Notes: generated by a model from the letters alone, not told the origin. Positions 17,424 to 25,462 are shown, counted from the first letter of the stretch. The stretch: DNA of 64,000 nt from Neobacillus niacini (GCF_023715785.1 NZ_JAMBOX010000009.1:1-64000), one strand, 5' to 3'. Numbers and translations: made by a program.

Positions 17424-18653
17424 TTAAACCTGATTCCACTCCCGTACCTTCTGGTCGGCTGGCAGAAGAAAGGCGGTTAATCCTATTAGCGGAAGGACGC
17501 CTAGCGCAATAATCATTGATTGAAGTCCAATCAAGTCCGCAATAAGCCCGAGTCCGACGGAGCCAATCGCTCCCATCCCAAAGGCGAGTCCTACGGTCAG
17601 GCCGGACATCAAGCCAATTTTACCAGGTACGAGTTCCTGCGCATAAACGACTGTAACAGAAAAACTCGTCATCAAGATAAACCCTGTCAAAATAAGCAAA
17701 ATAAACGCCACCACTTGGGGCACATTCGGAATTAGGATGGAAAACGGCACTGTCGCCAGCATTGAAAATGAAATGACAGATTTCTTTCCGAAGCGGTCGG
17801 CAAGCGGTCCACCAAAAAAGGTGCCAAATGCGCCTGCCACTAAAAAGGCAAACAAGAAAAGCTGCGATTCTTTAATGGTAAGAGCATACTCCTTTATTCC
17901 ATAAAAAGCATAAAAGTTGGTCATTCCGGAAATATACCAAGACCTTGCAAAAATCAGCAACAGGATTAAGACTAATGCACGTTTAACCTCTTTAGACACA
18001 CCAGTTTGTTGGCTGGCACTGCTTTGCTTTTTCTTAATTGGGGCAGCCAGTAGTCTCTGACTATACCAATTCGCGATATAGATTAATAGGATGACGGCAA
18101 GCGCGGCCACAATCGAAAACCATGAGGCGCCAATTTGCCCCAGCGGTACTAAGATTAAAGCAGTAATCAACGGTGCAAACGCCTGGCCGGTATTGCCGCC
18201 GACCTGATAAATCGATTGGGCAAGCCCTCTTCGGTTACCGGCAGCCATATAGGCCACCCTTGACCCTTCCGGATGGAACACGGCTGAACCAAGCCCGATG
18301 AACAGGACTGATAACACGACCATTCCAAACGATGGCGCAAACCCCAAACCAAGGACGCCAAACAACGTAAAGGTTAAACCTATTGGCAGGGCGTAGGGCA
18401 TCGGTTTTTTATCAGTGAACATGCCGACGACAGGTTGCATGACGGACGAAACCATGTTCAGGGAAAAGGCGATGATACCAAGTTGGGTGAAGGATAATCT
18501 CATTGATTTTTCAAGAATTGGAAACATTGCCGGGACAACGGCTTGAATCGCATCGTTCAACATATGGCAAAGCCCAATAATAAATAGGATTTTGTATATG
18601 GTTGCTTGGGATGCTTTTGGTGCTTGTTGGGACAGCACGGCAGTTTGACTCAT
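17424..18653 (-). CDS. MFS transporter, fosmidomycin resistance type (YfnC/Fsr-like)
   Basis: A 409-residue, 12-helix drug/proton antiporter-type protein. The N-terminal helix region HMLNDAIQAVVPAMFPIL and the loop GMFTDKKPMPYALPIGLTF are typical of the fosmidomycin-resistance branch of the MFS, as is GSAVFHPEGSRVAYMAAG. A second-half loop, GPLADRFGKKSVI, keeps the MFS signature. It is monocistronic, with a GGAG site before ATG. The actual substrate is unknown. Confidence 0.83.
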   Translation of the reverse strand: MSQTAVLSQQAPKASQATIYKILFIIGLCHMLNDAIQAVVPAMFPILEKSMRLSFTQLGIIAFSLNMVSSVMQPVVGMFTDKKPMPYALPIGLTFTLFGVLGLGFAPSFGMVVLSVLFIGLGSAVFHPEGSRVAYMAAGNRRGLAQSIYQVGGNTGQAFAPLITALILVPLGQIGASWFSIVAALAVILLIYIANWYSQRLLAAPIKKKQSSASQQTGVSKEVKRALVLILLLIFARSWYISGMTNFYAFYGIKEYALTIKESQLFLFAFLVAGAFGTFFGGPLADRFGKKSVISFSMLATVPFSILIPNVPQVVAFILLILTGFILMTSFSVTVVYAQELVPGKIGLMSGLTVGLAFGMGAIGSVGLGLIADLIGLQSMIIALGVLPLIGLTAFLLPADQKVREWNQV

Positions 18654-18779
18654 AAAATTCTCCTTTACAATGAAACTGGTAAATTTTTATATCCATATCT
18701 TACTACCGATTGAGAAAAAAAAGAAATATTTATTTCTGAACTCGAAAAATATGTACTCTGCCATAAAAATATGACTCAA

Positions 18780-18974
18780 CTATGAGCCTGTTAAATATTC
18801 ATACACCATATCATTGACAACCTCATACAAATCCGCCGCCGGTTCTTCGTGTTTCGTTTGGAGAATCCGCTTGACCAGTTCCTCCATTTCTTGATCGTCA
18901 ACTGGCAGGGAATCACCCCTATAATATTGTTTAAAGCAATTTTTTATCATCTTCACGACCAGCTTTTTCTCCAT
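18780..18974 (-). CDS. yqzH: YqzH family protein
   Basis: Small acidic protein of 64 residues (MEKKLVVKMIKNCFKQYYRG..., ending YEYLTGS). It resembles B. subtilis YqzH, which also neighbours yqjW. No catalytic motif is visible and the function is unknown. I chose ATG at 18974, since GGTGAGGTG lies about 8 nt upstream; the ATG at 18980 is too close to it. It is divergent from the SOS-type polymerase and shares the region containing LexA boxes, so it may be DNA-damage regulated too. Confidence 0.7.
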   Translation of the reverse strand: MEKKLVVKMIKNCFKQYYRGDSLPVDDQEMEELVKRILQTKHEEPAADLYEVVNDMVYEYLTGS

Positions 18975-19055
18975 AACCATGCACCTCACCCCCATTATAG
19001 CCTTTTTTCGCGGATTAGCCATATTTGGTAATCCTCAAAAAATTTCCATTGAATG

Positions 19056-19069
19056 CGAACGAATATTCG
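19056..19069. promoter_or_regulatory. Imperfect LexA box
   Basis: CGAACGAATATTCG matches the Bacillus SOS box core (GAAC-N4-GTTC) with one mismatch in the right half. It lies 41 bp from the perfect box between yqzH and yqjW. Confidence 0.55.
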
Positions 19070-19095
19070 CTTATGATAATAAATATACTAATAAA

Positions 19096-19107
19096 GAACA
19101 AATGTTC
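19096..19107. promoter_or_regulatory. LexA (DinR) SOS box upstream of yqjW
   Basis: GAACAAATGTTC is an exact GAAC-N4-GTTC match. It lies 27 bp before the yqjW start codon, where bound LexA would block transcription. Confidence 0.8.
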
Positions 19108-19133
19108 GAAATTAAAACTGTGAGGGATTAATC

Positions 19134-20393
19134 ATGGTCGATTACAGCACGTTACCGCACAATAAAATTTTATGTGTCGACATGAAGAGTTTCTATGCCA
19201 GCTGCTCCGCTGTCATGCTCGGGCTTGATCCATTGGAGTGCTATATCGCGATTGTCGGCGACAAGGACCGGCAGGGGAGTGTCGTGCTAGCCGCTTCCCC
19301 TCGTCTGAAAAAAGAATTTGGCATCAAAACGGGCTCACGGCTTTTTGAAATTCCAAAGGATCCAAGGATTCAATTGGTCGAGCCGAAAATGGCCACCTAT
19401 TTGCGGATTTCAACCGAAATCAGCCGCGTGTTTAACCGCTATGTGCCAAAAGAGGCAATCCACACCTACAGTGTCGATGAAAGCTTTATTAAAGTGGACG
19501 GCGCGATGGAAATATGGGGCGATGCCCGGACGATTGGGGAAAAAATCCGGAATGATATTGAACGCGAGTTTCAGCTTCCATGCGCCGTCGGCATCGGCCC
19601 GAATATGCTGTTGGCAAAGCTTTGTCTCGATCTGGAGGCCAAGAACCATGGAGTTGCCGAGTGGACCTATGATGATGTCCAAACAAAGCTGTGGAAGGTG
19701 TCGCCGCTTCGGGAAATGTGGGGCATCGGCAGGAGTGTCGAGAAAACATTAAACGGTATGGGCATTTTTACGGTCGGCCAGTTGGCCCGTTATGATTTGA
19801 AACAACTGGAAAAAAAATTCGGCATCATGGGCAATCAGCTTTATTATCACGCCTGGGGAGTCGACCTGTCCGATTTAGGGGCACCGATTATTGAAGGGCA
19901 GATCAGTTTTGGCAAAAGTCAAATTCTATTACGCGATTATAAAGATGTAGAGGAAATCAAGCATGTCATTTTGGAGATGTGTGAGGAGGTAGCCAAGCGG
20001 GCTAGAACACGGCGAAAGGCAGGGCGGACCATCAGCCTTGGCATCGGCTACAGTCAGGATGAATTTGGCGGCGGCTTTCACCGCTCCCGGTCGATTGAGC
20101 AGCCGACCAACGTCACGATGGACCTCTACCAAGTCTGTCTGGAGCTGTTTCATGAGCATTACAGCGGCAAAACGGTCCGGCAAATTTCAATTTCACTTGC
20201 CAACATTGTCGATGATTGCGAACTACAACTTGATCTGTTTGATCAGGGTGCCTACAAACGGCGGGAGCTTGGCTATGTCGTCGACTCGGTCCGCCGCCGC
20301 TTCGGCCCCGGCTCCTTGCTGCGGGCTGTTTCCTACACGGCTGGAGGCACGGCCAAGCACCGGGCTTCACTTGTGGGCGGGCATAAGATGTAG
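19134..20393 (+). CDS. yqjW: SOS-inducible Y-family DNA polymerase (YqjW/PolYA, UvrX-like)
   Basis: Translesion polymerase of the UmuC-like Y-family branch, 419 residues. Catalytic motifs are DMKSFYASC near the N-terminus and YSVDESFIKV in the palm; a helix-hairpin-helix region (MWGIGRSVEKTLNGMGI) follows. A QLDLF motif near the end is a likely beta-clamp binding site. A perfect LexA box precedes it, and the YolD-like partner gene follows 16 nt after its stop. This is the same pair as B. subtilis yqjW-yqjX. It is the second Y-family polymerase in the window. Confidence 0.92.
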   Translation: MVDYSTLPHNKILCVDMKSFYASCSAVMLGLDPLECYIAIVGDKDRQGSVVLAASPRLKKEFGIKTGSRLFEIPKDPRIQLVEPKMATYLRISTEISRVFNRYVPKEAIHTYSVDESFIKVDGAMEIWGDARTIGEKIRNDIEREFQLPCAVGIGPNMLLAKLCLDLEAKNHGVAEWTYDDVQTKLWKVSPLREMWGIGRSVEKTLNGMGIFTVGQLARYDLKQLEKKFGIMGNQLYYHAWGVDLSDLGAPIIEGQISFGKSQILLRDYKDVEEIKHVILEMCEEVAKRARTRRKAGRTISLGIGYSQDEFGGGFHRSRSIEQPTNVTMDLYQVCLELFHEHYSGKTVRQISISLANIVDDCELQLDLFDQGAYKRRELGYVVDSVRRRFGPGSLLRAVSYTAGGTAKHRASLVGGHKM

Positions 20394-20408
20394 GAAGGGG
20401 GAAAGCAA

Positions 20409-20744
20409 ATGATTCGCGACCGCGGAAGAATCAAATGGACGTCGATGATGCTCCCAGAGCATGTAAAAATGCTCAGGGATTGGGTCAAGGAAGACCAGTA
20501 TGAACAACAAAAGGAAATGGATGAACAGCAGCTTGAGATGATGAATGAAACCTTATCCGAAGCCATTGAATTCGACCAATACGTGACGATTACCCATTAT
20601 CGGCACCGAAATTATGAAATCGTGATTGGAAAAATCCATTACTGGGATGAACTCGCACATAAGCTGCATGTCATCGATAGATTTCAGGAAGTACACCGGA
20701 TTCCGATTAAGACAATTGCCGACATCCGGCTGACTGATAAATAA
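20409..20744 (+). CDS. yqjX: YolD-like protein (YqjX)
   Basis: A 111-residue protein of the YolD family, usually encoded directly after UmuC/UvrX-type polymerases and presumed to act with them. It begins MIRDRGRIKWTSMMLPEHV, typical for the family, and the central Gln/Glu-rich stretch is probably helical. AAGGGGGAAAG provides the ribosome binding site. It shares the LexA-controlled transcript of yqjW. Confidence 0.87.
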   Translation: MIRDRGRIKWTSMMLPEHVKMLRDWVKEDQYEQQKEMDEQQLEMMNETLSEAIEFDQYVTITHYRHRNYEIVIGKIHYWDELAHKLHVIDRFQEVHRIPIKTIADIRLTDK

Positions 20745-20774
20745 AATGAGCAGTCCAATAACTAATTTCGTTGC

Positions 20775-20996
20775 CTAGGAATCTTCGGCAGAGTTTTCAT
20801 TTGAGGTCGCTATAGTACCGCAATTAATAGTTGTGAAGGAATTTCGGCAGCCATCGCCGAAACTAAAATTGCCGCCAACCATGGTAACGTTGGAAGTATG
20901 GCTGTTTTGAGTGGTTCCGCCAGAATTAATGTTGGCGTTATGAGAAAGTGCTTGTACCTTAAATCGACCGATATTGATCGAGTGTGACATGTCCAT
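20775..20996 (-). CDS. Spore germination protein, GerPF/GerPA-like
   Basis: A small protein of about 73 residues with a Gly/Asn/Ser-rich middle (NINSGGTTQNSHTSN, VGGNFSFGDG). This is characteristic of the GerPF family of spore-coat proteins that let germinants through the outer layers. It is shorter on conserved sequence than classical GerPF and stands alone, not in a gerPABCDEF operon. ATG at 20996 or 20990 may be used; AAGGA lies close upstream. Confidence 0.7.
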   Translation of the reverse strand: MDMSHSINIGRFKVQALSHNANINSGGTTQNSHTSNVTMVGGNFSFGDGCRNSFTTINCGTIATSNENSAEDS

Positions 20997-21086
20997 CACC
21001 GTCCTTACCCTATTTTATTATGAGTTAAGGTTTGTGATTGTCCAAATGCCTGCATGTGTGCGACGGTGTTATTAAGTCTTATTTTT

Positions 21087-22457
21087 TCAATTCGGCTGCT
21101 TTAACCCAGCCCTTCGATCATATAAACCGTACATTAATACCGCTAAAATGATCACAAAGGATAGGCAAATATAAATATTCCGATAAACAATTTCTAAAGG
21201 TAAACCATCTTGAATGGTTAGCAATAATCCGGAAATTGTCACTCCTAGCCCGCCGCCAAAAAATTGGATTAATTGGGCGATTCCTATTCCCGAACCGATT
21301 TCAGTCATTGGCAGGATCCTCGTTATCTCGTTGGAAATGCTCGTTGAAAGTGCAGTGAAGCCAATGCTTGCGAACATATATATTGAAAGAATGAAAGTGG
21401 GATTTAGGGTGGATAACCATGCAAATAGGGCAGTGGCGCTTACTAAAAATAATTGCCCAAAAATAATGAATGGTGCATTCCCAAAACGGTCAATGAGTCT
21501 TCCTATAAATTGCCCGGCAATCACCGCAAAAATGGCGCCTGGAAAAATAATCATCCCTACCTGTGCAGGTTCTTTTACGAATACAGTTGTAAGAATAATT
21601 GGCATTAAAAACAAATTTGAAAAATTTATGAAAAAGGCTGAACAACCAATAAAAAGCAGTTTTAAATATTGTTTATTTCTGAGGAGTGCTGGTGGAATAA
21701 ACGGCTTTTCCACCCTGTGAAGATAGAGCCACCAGATTACAAAAAGAACAACCGTCCCTAATAAAATGCCGTATGAAAATGTGGATAGAAAAACCAGCAG
21801 TCCTGTAACGCTAAGTCCCGTTAGAATAGCACCATATAAATCGAAACGCCCTTTTGTAATTACCTCTTTAGGCAATAGCTTTTGGAAAAAAGGGAGAGAA
21901 AGGACTGAAATGCCAGTGACAGCGAAAAGATACTTCCATCCTAAATATTGAGTAATGACTCCACCTATTACAGGACCTAGGCCAAATGCCAATGAGGCAG
22001 CAGAAGCAATCATGGCCATTGCTTTTCCTCGCCTTGAGAGAGGTATATAGCGTCCGGCCATGATCATCGAGAGTCCCATAACTGCGCCTGCCCCGGCGGC
22101 CTGAAGAATGCGGGCTCCTAATAAGATAAAAAAATGAGTTGAAAAGAAACCGATCACCGATGCGATTCCTAAAATGCTAATTCCATAGAGCAGCAGTCTC
22201 GATAGAGGGATAAAATCGGATAGTCTGCCGAAAGTCAACGTTGAAATGGCAAACATGATGGAATAACCGGAAACAAGCCATGATGCCGTTGATGAATTTA
22301 AGGAAAAGTCTTTAAGTACGGAGGGCAAGGCAACATTAAACATTGTCGTATTCATCACTACCAGCAAGGTGGTAATACTCCATATAAGAATGAGTTTATT
22401 CTCTGGTAAATCCACCTTGCTTTCAGTTTGGGAAGAAGCAATTGAAATAGACGGCAT
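21087..22457 (-). CDS. MFS multidrug-type efflux transporter (DHA2/14-TM type)
   Basis: A 456-residue protein with about 14 hydrophobic segments. The TFGRLSDFIPLSRLL loop after helix 2, GAGAVMGLSMIMAGRYIPLSRRGKA, and motif C-like GFGLGPVIGGVI are those of drug/H+ antiporters. It is the last gene of a minus-strand cassette with a TetR regulator and a thioesterase. The cassette suggests inducible export of a toxic aromatic or lipophilic compound. Substrate unknown. Confidence 0.8.
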   Translation of the reverse strand: MPSISIASSQTESKVDLPENKLILIWSITTLLVVMNTTMFNVALPSVLKDFSLNSSTASWLVSGYSIMFAISTLTFGRLSDFIPLSRLLLYGISILGIASVIGFFSTHFFILLGARILQAAGAGAVMGLSMIMAGRYIPLSRRGKAMAMIASAASLAFGLGPVIGGVITQYLGWKYLFAVTGISVLSLPFFQKLLPKEVITKGRFDLYGAILTGLSVTGLLVFLSTFSYGILLGTVVLFVIWWLYLHRVEKPFIPPALLRNKQYLKLLFIGCSAFFINFSNLFLMPIILTTVFVKEPAQVGMIIFPGAIFAVIAGQFIGRLIDRFGNAPFIIFGQLFLVSATALFAWLSTLNPTFILSIYMFASIGFTALSTSISNEITRILPMTEIGSGIGIAQLIQFFGGGLGVTISGLLLTIQDGLPLEIVYRNIYICLSFVIILAVLMYGLYDRRAGLKQPN

Positions 22458-22481
22458 TATATTCCTCCTTGCTTAATAAAA

Positions 22482-22928
22482 TTAATCTTTTTTTAATCTT
22501 TTTCCTGCGGAGATTCCTTTCAAAACCATACATGTGCTTGTGGAATGCGCCACGAGACTTTGTCGTTCATCAAATATTTGACATTCCAGCAATCCAACTG
22601 AGGAACCTTTTTTAATTAATCTCCCCTCAGCTCGAAGCTTCGAATGAAAAACAGGTTTAAGGAAATTTAGTTTAATTTCTACGGTTGTAAAAAGTTCATC
22701 ATCGGCAAGCGTACTGGAAAAAGCATATCCCATCGCAGCATCAGCTATATCACACAAGATTCCGCCGTGTAATGTACCCATCGGATTATGAAGTCGTTCA
22801 GTTGCTTCCAATTCTATAACAACTCTGCCTTCTTCAACCTCTATCACTTTAAAACCAAGTACCTCGGCTACTGGAGGGCCAGGTGTTTCACCCGTGATCA
22901 TTTTCTTTAAACCTTCTAATTTGTTCAT
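22482..22928 (-). CDS. PaaI-type hotdog-fold thioesterase
   Basis: A 148-residue acyl-CoA thioesterase of the hotdog fold. The PaaI-type motif HNPMGTLHGGILCDIADAAMGYAF holds the catalytic Asp/Asn-Gly region and the oxyanion HGG. It lies between tetR and the MFS gene with its own upstream operator-like site (22956-22975). The link suggests that an acyl- or aryl-CoA, or its free acid, is part of the signal or cargo. The substrate is not deducible. Confidence 0.82.
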   Translation of the reverse strand: MNKLEGLKKMITGETPGPPVAEVLGFKVIEVEEGRVVIELEATERLHNPMGTLHGGILCDIADAAMGYAFSSTLADDELFTTVEIKLNFLKPVFHSKLRAEGRLIKKGSSVGLLECQIFDERQSLVAHSTSTCMVLKGISAGKRLKKD

Positions 22929-22955
22929 ATTTTCACCTTTCCTATTAAAATCGAA

Positions 22956-22975
22956 TTTTTAGAACGTTCATTCGA
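22956..22975. promoter_or_regulatory. Candidate TetR operator upstream of the thioesterase gene
   Basis: TTTTTAGAACGTTCATTCGA shares TTAGAACGTTC with the site before tetR (23591-23601). The core GAACGTTC is palindromic. Two identical cores before two genes of one cassette suggest a shared regulator. Confidence 0.55.
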
Positions 22976-22981
22976 AAAGGA

Positions 22982-23575
22982 TTAATCGAGTACAGCTAAA
23001 GTGCAATCAATGATATTTTGAAGCTTTTGCCTATCATCTGTGGTTTTGACTAATACTCTTATCCCAATGAATGAATTATGAATAAATTGAGCTAATTTTT
23101 CCAAATCAAGCTGTCCGGACAATTCGCCGTTTTGTTGCCCCTGCAATAATAGCTCATATATGAATGCTTCTGTCTTACTAAAGTTTTTACTTATCCTGTC
23201 AGCAATTTCCTGGTTATGTAATGTTAATTCTACTGCCGTATTGATAATTAAACATCCTGGTGGTTTTTCATCAGTAGAGGAAATGGTCATTTCAAATAAT
23301 CCCCTTATCGCAGACTTAACTGAACTTTTCGGTCTAATTTGTTGTTCGATTGTTTTCTCGGTAATTTCCTCGAAGAGTTGCAAAGCTTTTAGAAACAGCG
23401 TCTGTTTATCGCCAAATGTGTCATAAATACTTCTGCGGTGTATATTCATAAAGTCTACTAAATCCTGCATGGATGTTTTTTCATATCCATTCCGCCAAAA
23501 AAGCACCATTGCTTTAAGCAAAACTTTGGCTTCATCAAATTCTTTGGGTCTAGCCATTTTTTTCCTCCTTTTCAA
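22982..23575 (-). CDS. TetR/AcrR family transcriptional regulator
   Basis: A 197-residue repressor-type protein. The N-terminal helix-turn-helix reads ARPKEFDEAKVLLKAMVLFW then YEKTSMQDLVDFMNIHRRSIYDTFGDK, and the C-terminal half resembles the TetR_C domain with a GCLIINTAVE segment. It starts the minus-strand cassette and probably represses itself and the downstream genes through the GAACGTTC sites. The ligand is unknown. Confidence 0.87.
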   Translation of the reverse strand: MKRRKKMARPKEFDEAKVLLKAMVLFWRNGYEKTSMQDLVDFMNIHRRSIYDTFGDKQTLFLKALQLFEEITEKTIEQQIRPKSSVKSAIRGLFEMTISSTDEKPPGCLIINTAVELTLHNQEIADRISKNFSKTEAFIYELLLQGQQNGELSGQLDLEKLAQFIHNSFIGIRVLVKTTDDRQKLQNIIDCTLAVLD

Positions 23576-23590
23576 AAGATTGTATCATTA

Positions 23591-23603
23591 TTAGAACGTT
23601 CGG
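23591..23603. promoter_or_regulatory. Candidate TetR operator in the tetR promoter
   Basis: TTAGAACGTTCGG lies just upstream of a TACAAT-like -10 element on the minus strand, in the spacer or -35 region, a position suited to autorepression. The core equals that at 22959-22969. Confidence 0.55.
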
Positions 23604-23691
23604 TAAAGAATTTTTTGGCCATTTCAATCATTAGAATGACGGCTCAGGATCATAATTTCCTGGGGATTGTGAAGAACTGGCTTTAGGCATA

Positions 23692-23731
23692 AAAAAATGG
23701 CTCAGTTCACAGTGAACTGAGCCGTTTTTTT
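23692..23731. terminator. Strong terminator hairpin
   Basis: GGCTCAGTTCAC (23699-23710) pairs perfectly with GTGAACTGAGCC (23712-23723). It is preceded by A7 and followed by T7, so it can work in both directions. On the minus strand it ends the CDGSH gene. Confidence 0.85.
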
Positions 23732-23746
23732 AATAACCTTTGAACC

Positions 23747-23953
23747 TTAATCCTCTTTTGGCACCCGTACCTGCGACTCAAAATTCCCTTTATGGGAGCC
23801 ATCGCAGAATGGTTTGTTCTTGCTCATGCCACAGCGGCATAGCGAAAAGGAAGGTTTGGTTGTATACACATTGCCCTCGCCATCCAGCAATTCCACATCA
23901 CCGGTAATTCTAAGCGATCCATTATCATTAACCTTGATTGTTACCTTTGACAT
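23747..23953 (-). CDS. CDGSH iron-sulfur domain protein
   Basis: A small protein of 68 residues with the complete CDGSH motif, C-x-C-x2-S-x3-P-x-C-D-G-S-H (CRCGMSKNKPFCDGSH), whose three Cys and one His bind a redox-active 2Fe-2S cluster. ATG at 23953 follows AAGGGG; an in-frame TTG two codons earlier is less likely. It is divergent from the HesB-like selenoprotein candidate 153 bp away, which suggests a shared iron-sulfur or redox theme. Partner and role unknown. Confidence 0.87.
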   Translation of the reverse strand: MSKVTIKVNDNGSLRITGDVELLDGEGNVYTTKPSFSLCRCGMSKNKPFCDGSHKGNFESQVRVPKED

Positions 23954-24106
23954 CCCCAAGCACCCCTTTAAAAAAATTCATATTAATCATGAGAATAACT
24001 GGTTTAACAGGAAAATGCAACCAATAGGTTGCAGGCAAAATAAAAACAGCCCAATTCAACATATGCTACAATCATGATATTCCTATAAGAGGGGAGTGTT
24101 AAAAAG

Positions 24107-24439
24107 ATGGAAATTTTCATTACAGAAGAAGCGGCAAAAAAGATTGACGAGAAAACAGCAGGGCGCAAAGGCTTTTTAAAGCTGATATACGATACAGACG
24201 GCTGTGGCTGAGCGGTCAGCGGTGTAGCAGCCCTGTGGTTCACAGGGGAAATAGATAGTGACGAAGTTGAAATCAGCACGAATAATCGGCCGGTTTATAT
24301 GGAGAAACAAAAGCTCGTTTTCTTTGACGAGCAGATGAAAATTGATTTTTCCAGCAGTACGAATAGTTTTCAGCTAAAGAGTCCGCAGCAAATTTTAAAC
24401 GCCCGCATGAGTTTCATTATCAAAGAAAAAACAGACTGA
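24107..24439 (+). CDS. yqkB: HesB/YqkB-like iron-sulfur biosynthesis family protein with in-frame UGA, predicted selenoprotein
   Basis: From ATG 24107 (GGGGAGTG upstream) the frame runs 110 codons to TGA at 24437, broken only by TGA at 24209-24211 (codon 35). The flanking residues are DGCG-U-AVSGVAALWF, so the UGA replaces the second Cys of the family's DGCGC motif. The part after it (VSGV..., NNRPVYMEKQKLVFFDEQMKIDF, LKSPQQILN) is intact and family-like, with no frameshift. A SECIS-like hairpin follows. HesB-like selenoproteins are a known bacterial group. I infer Sec35 with Cys33 as a redox or cluster-binding pair. The alternative is a nonsense mutation or sequencing error. The synteny (next to yqkD) matches B. 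subtilis yqkB. Confidence 0.8.
24231..24247 (+). promoter_or_regulatory. Candidate bacterial SECIS element
   Basis: CCCTGT (24231-24236) pairs perfectly with ACAGGG (24242-24247) around the loop GGTTC; a seventh pair is possible, leaving GTT. The loop starts 25 nt after the UGA. Described bacterial SECIS elements have the apical loop about 16-37 nt downstream with a G in the first two loop positions, so this fits. The loop resembles the GGTCT loop of E. coli fdhF. Confidence 0.75.
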
Positions 24440-24461
24440 TCCCAGTAGTGGGCAGTCTGTT

Positions 24462-25376
24462 TTAATAAGCATATTGTGTGTATTTATCCAAAAATTCGTC
24501 CACGACCCGTTTGTAGTCATCAGGGTTTTCATCAAAGGCTTGGGCATGGACGCCATTTTCCGCGATGTACAGCATTTTAGGCCCCTTTTTGTGTTCAAAT
24601 AAATCATGGGTCATTGATGGCAGGATGAAATCATCGTCGCGGCTGTGGATAAACAACACCGGATGTTTAATGTTCTCAATAACTGAAATCGGTGAGACAT
24701 GGCGGATTGAATACTTGTCACGCAGCCTAAGAAACGCATCCCCAATCGGCAATAACAGCCCGGGGAAAATTTTAAAATCCCTTTTAATTACGTGGGCAAG
24801 CTGTTGTTTAAAATCGGAAAACGGGCAGTCCGCAATGTAAAAATCAGCCCCGTCCTCCAGGAGTCCGGCATACAACAGCATCGTTGCCGCCCCCATAGAA
24901 ACTCCGTGAATTCCCAGGACCAAGTCCGGCCCCTTCTCTTTTTTTAGCCAGTCGACCACCGCTTTTAAATCAAATTTTTCATAATATCCATAGCTCGTGG
25001 TTTTGCCTCCGGATTCACCGTGGCGGCGATGGTCGTAAAGCAGGGTGTTAAAACCGCGCTCTAAGAACAGGTTCGCATATTTAACCGAATTGATTTTGTT
25101 TTCGGTGACACCGTGGGAAATAATAACATAGCGGTTCGTTTCATGAGGCTCCGCAAGCACAGCCTTAATGTTGTAGCCAAACGGCGACCGAATCGTCACA
25201 TCCCGTTTCGGTAGAGAGTCGTACTCATCAGGATTAAACCGGCCCGCCTGCTTTTCCCGGTTTAAGATAAACTCCTCATCCTTCTTTTTGATATACATGA
25301 TTCGATTGGTAAAATATAAACCGATTGCAAGCCAAAAAAATAATACAGAGAACAAGATTCGAAATGCCTTTTTCAA
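24462..25376 (-). CDS. yqkD: Alpha/beta hydrolase (YqkD)
   Basis: Serine hydrolase-like protein of about 304 residues with an N-terminal membrane segment (AFRILFSVLFFWLAIGLYF), probably an anchor. Motifs include the nucleophile elbow GIHGVSMGAA, LLYDHRRHGESGGKTTSYGYYEKFDL (highly like YqkD), the acid in HSRDDDFI and the late His in ENGVHAQ. I chose TTG at 25376 because GGAGGTG lies 7 nt upstream; an in-frame ATG at 25430 has no such site. Substrate unknown. Confidence 0.83.
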   Translation of the reverse strand: MKKAFRILFSVLFFWLAIGLYFTNRIMYIKKKDEEFILNREKQAGRFNPDEYDSLPKRDVTIRSPFGYNIKAVLAEPHETNRYVIISHGVTENKINSVKYANLFLERGFNTLLYDHRRHGESGGKTTSYGYYEKFDLKAVVDWLKKEKGPDLVLGIHGVSMGAATMLLYAGLLEDGADFYIADCPFSDFKQQLAHVIKRDFKIFPGLLLPIGDAFLRLRDKYSIRHVSPISVIENIKHPVLFIHSRDDDFILPSMTHDLFEHKKGPKMLYIAENGVHAQAFDENPDDYKRVVDEFLDKYTQYAY

Positions 25377-25434
25377 AAACGGCACCTCCAAGAGGATATT
25401 TACATAAATTAACATTGTTAATTTTACCATAAGA

Positions 25435-25462
25435 AAAGCCGCTTATTCCAATGAGCGGCTTT
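25435..25462 (-). terminator. Terminator of the small gene at 25472
   Basis: AAAGCCGCT (25435-25443) pairs with AGCGGCTTT (25454-25462). On the minus strand the stem is followed by TTCTTAT. Confidence 0.7.

Noticed and set aside
24207..24220. Hairpin GCTGA/TCAGC that includes the UGA itself
   Set aside because: Only 5 bp, and it would hide the UGA; the later hairpin at 24231-24247 fits SECIS spacing far better.
24004..24279. Minus-strand open frame over the selenoprotein region
   Set aside because: It lies antisense to the HesB-like gene, has no ribosome binding site and no recognisable protein features.
24107..24439. Pseudogene (nonsense mutation) reading of the HesB-like gene
   Set aside because: The frame beyond the UGA is intact and family-like, the UGA is exactly at a conserved Cys, and a SECIS-like hairpin follows. 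It remains the main alternative until the Sec machinery is checked.
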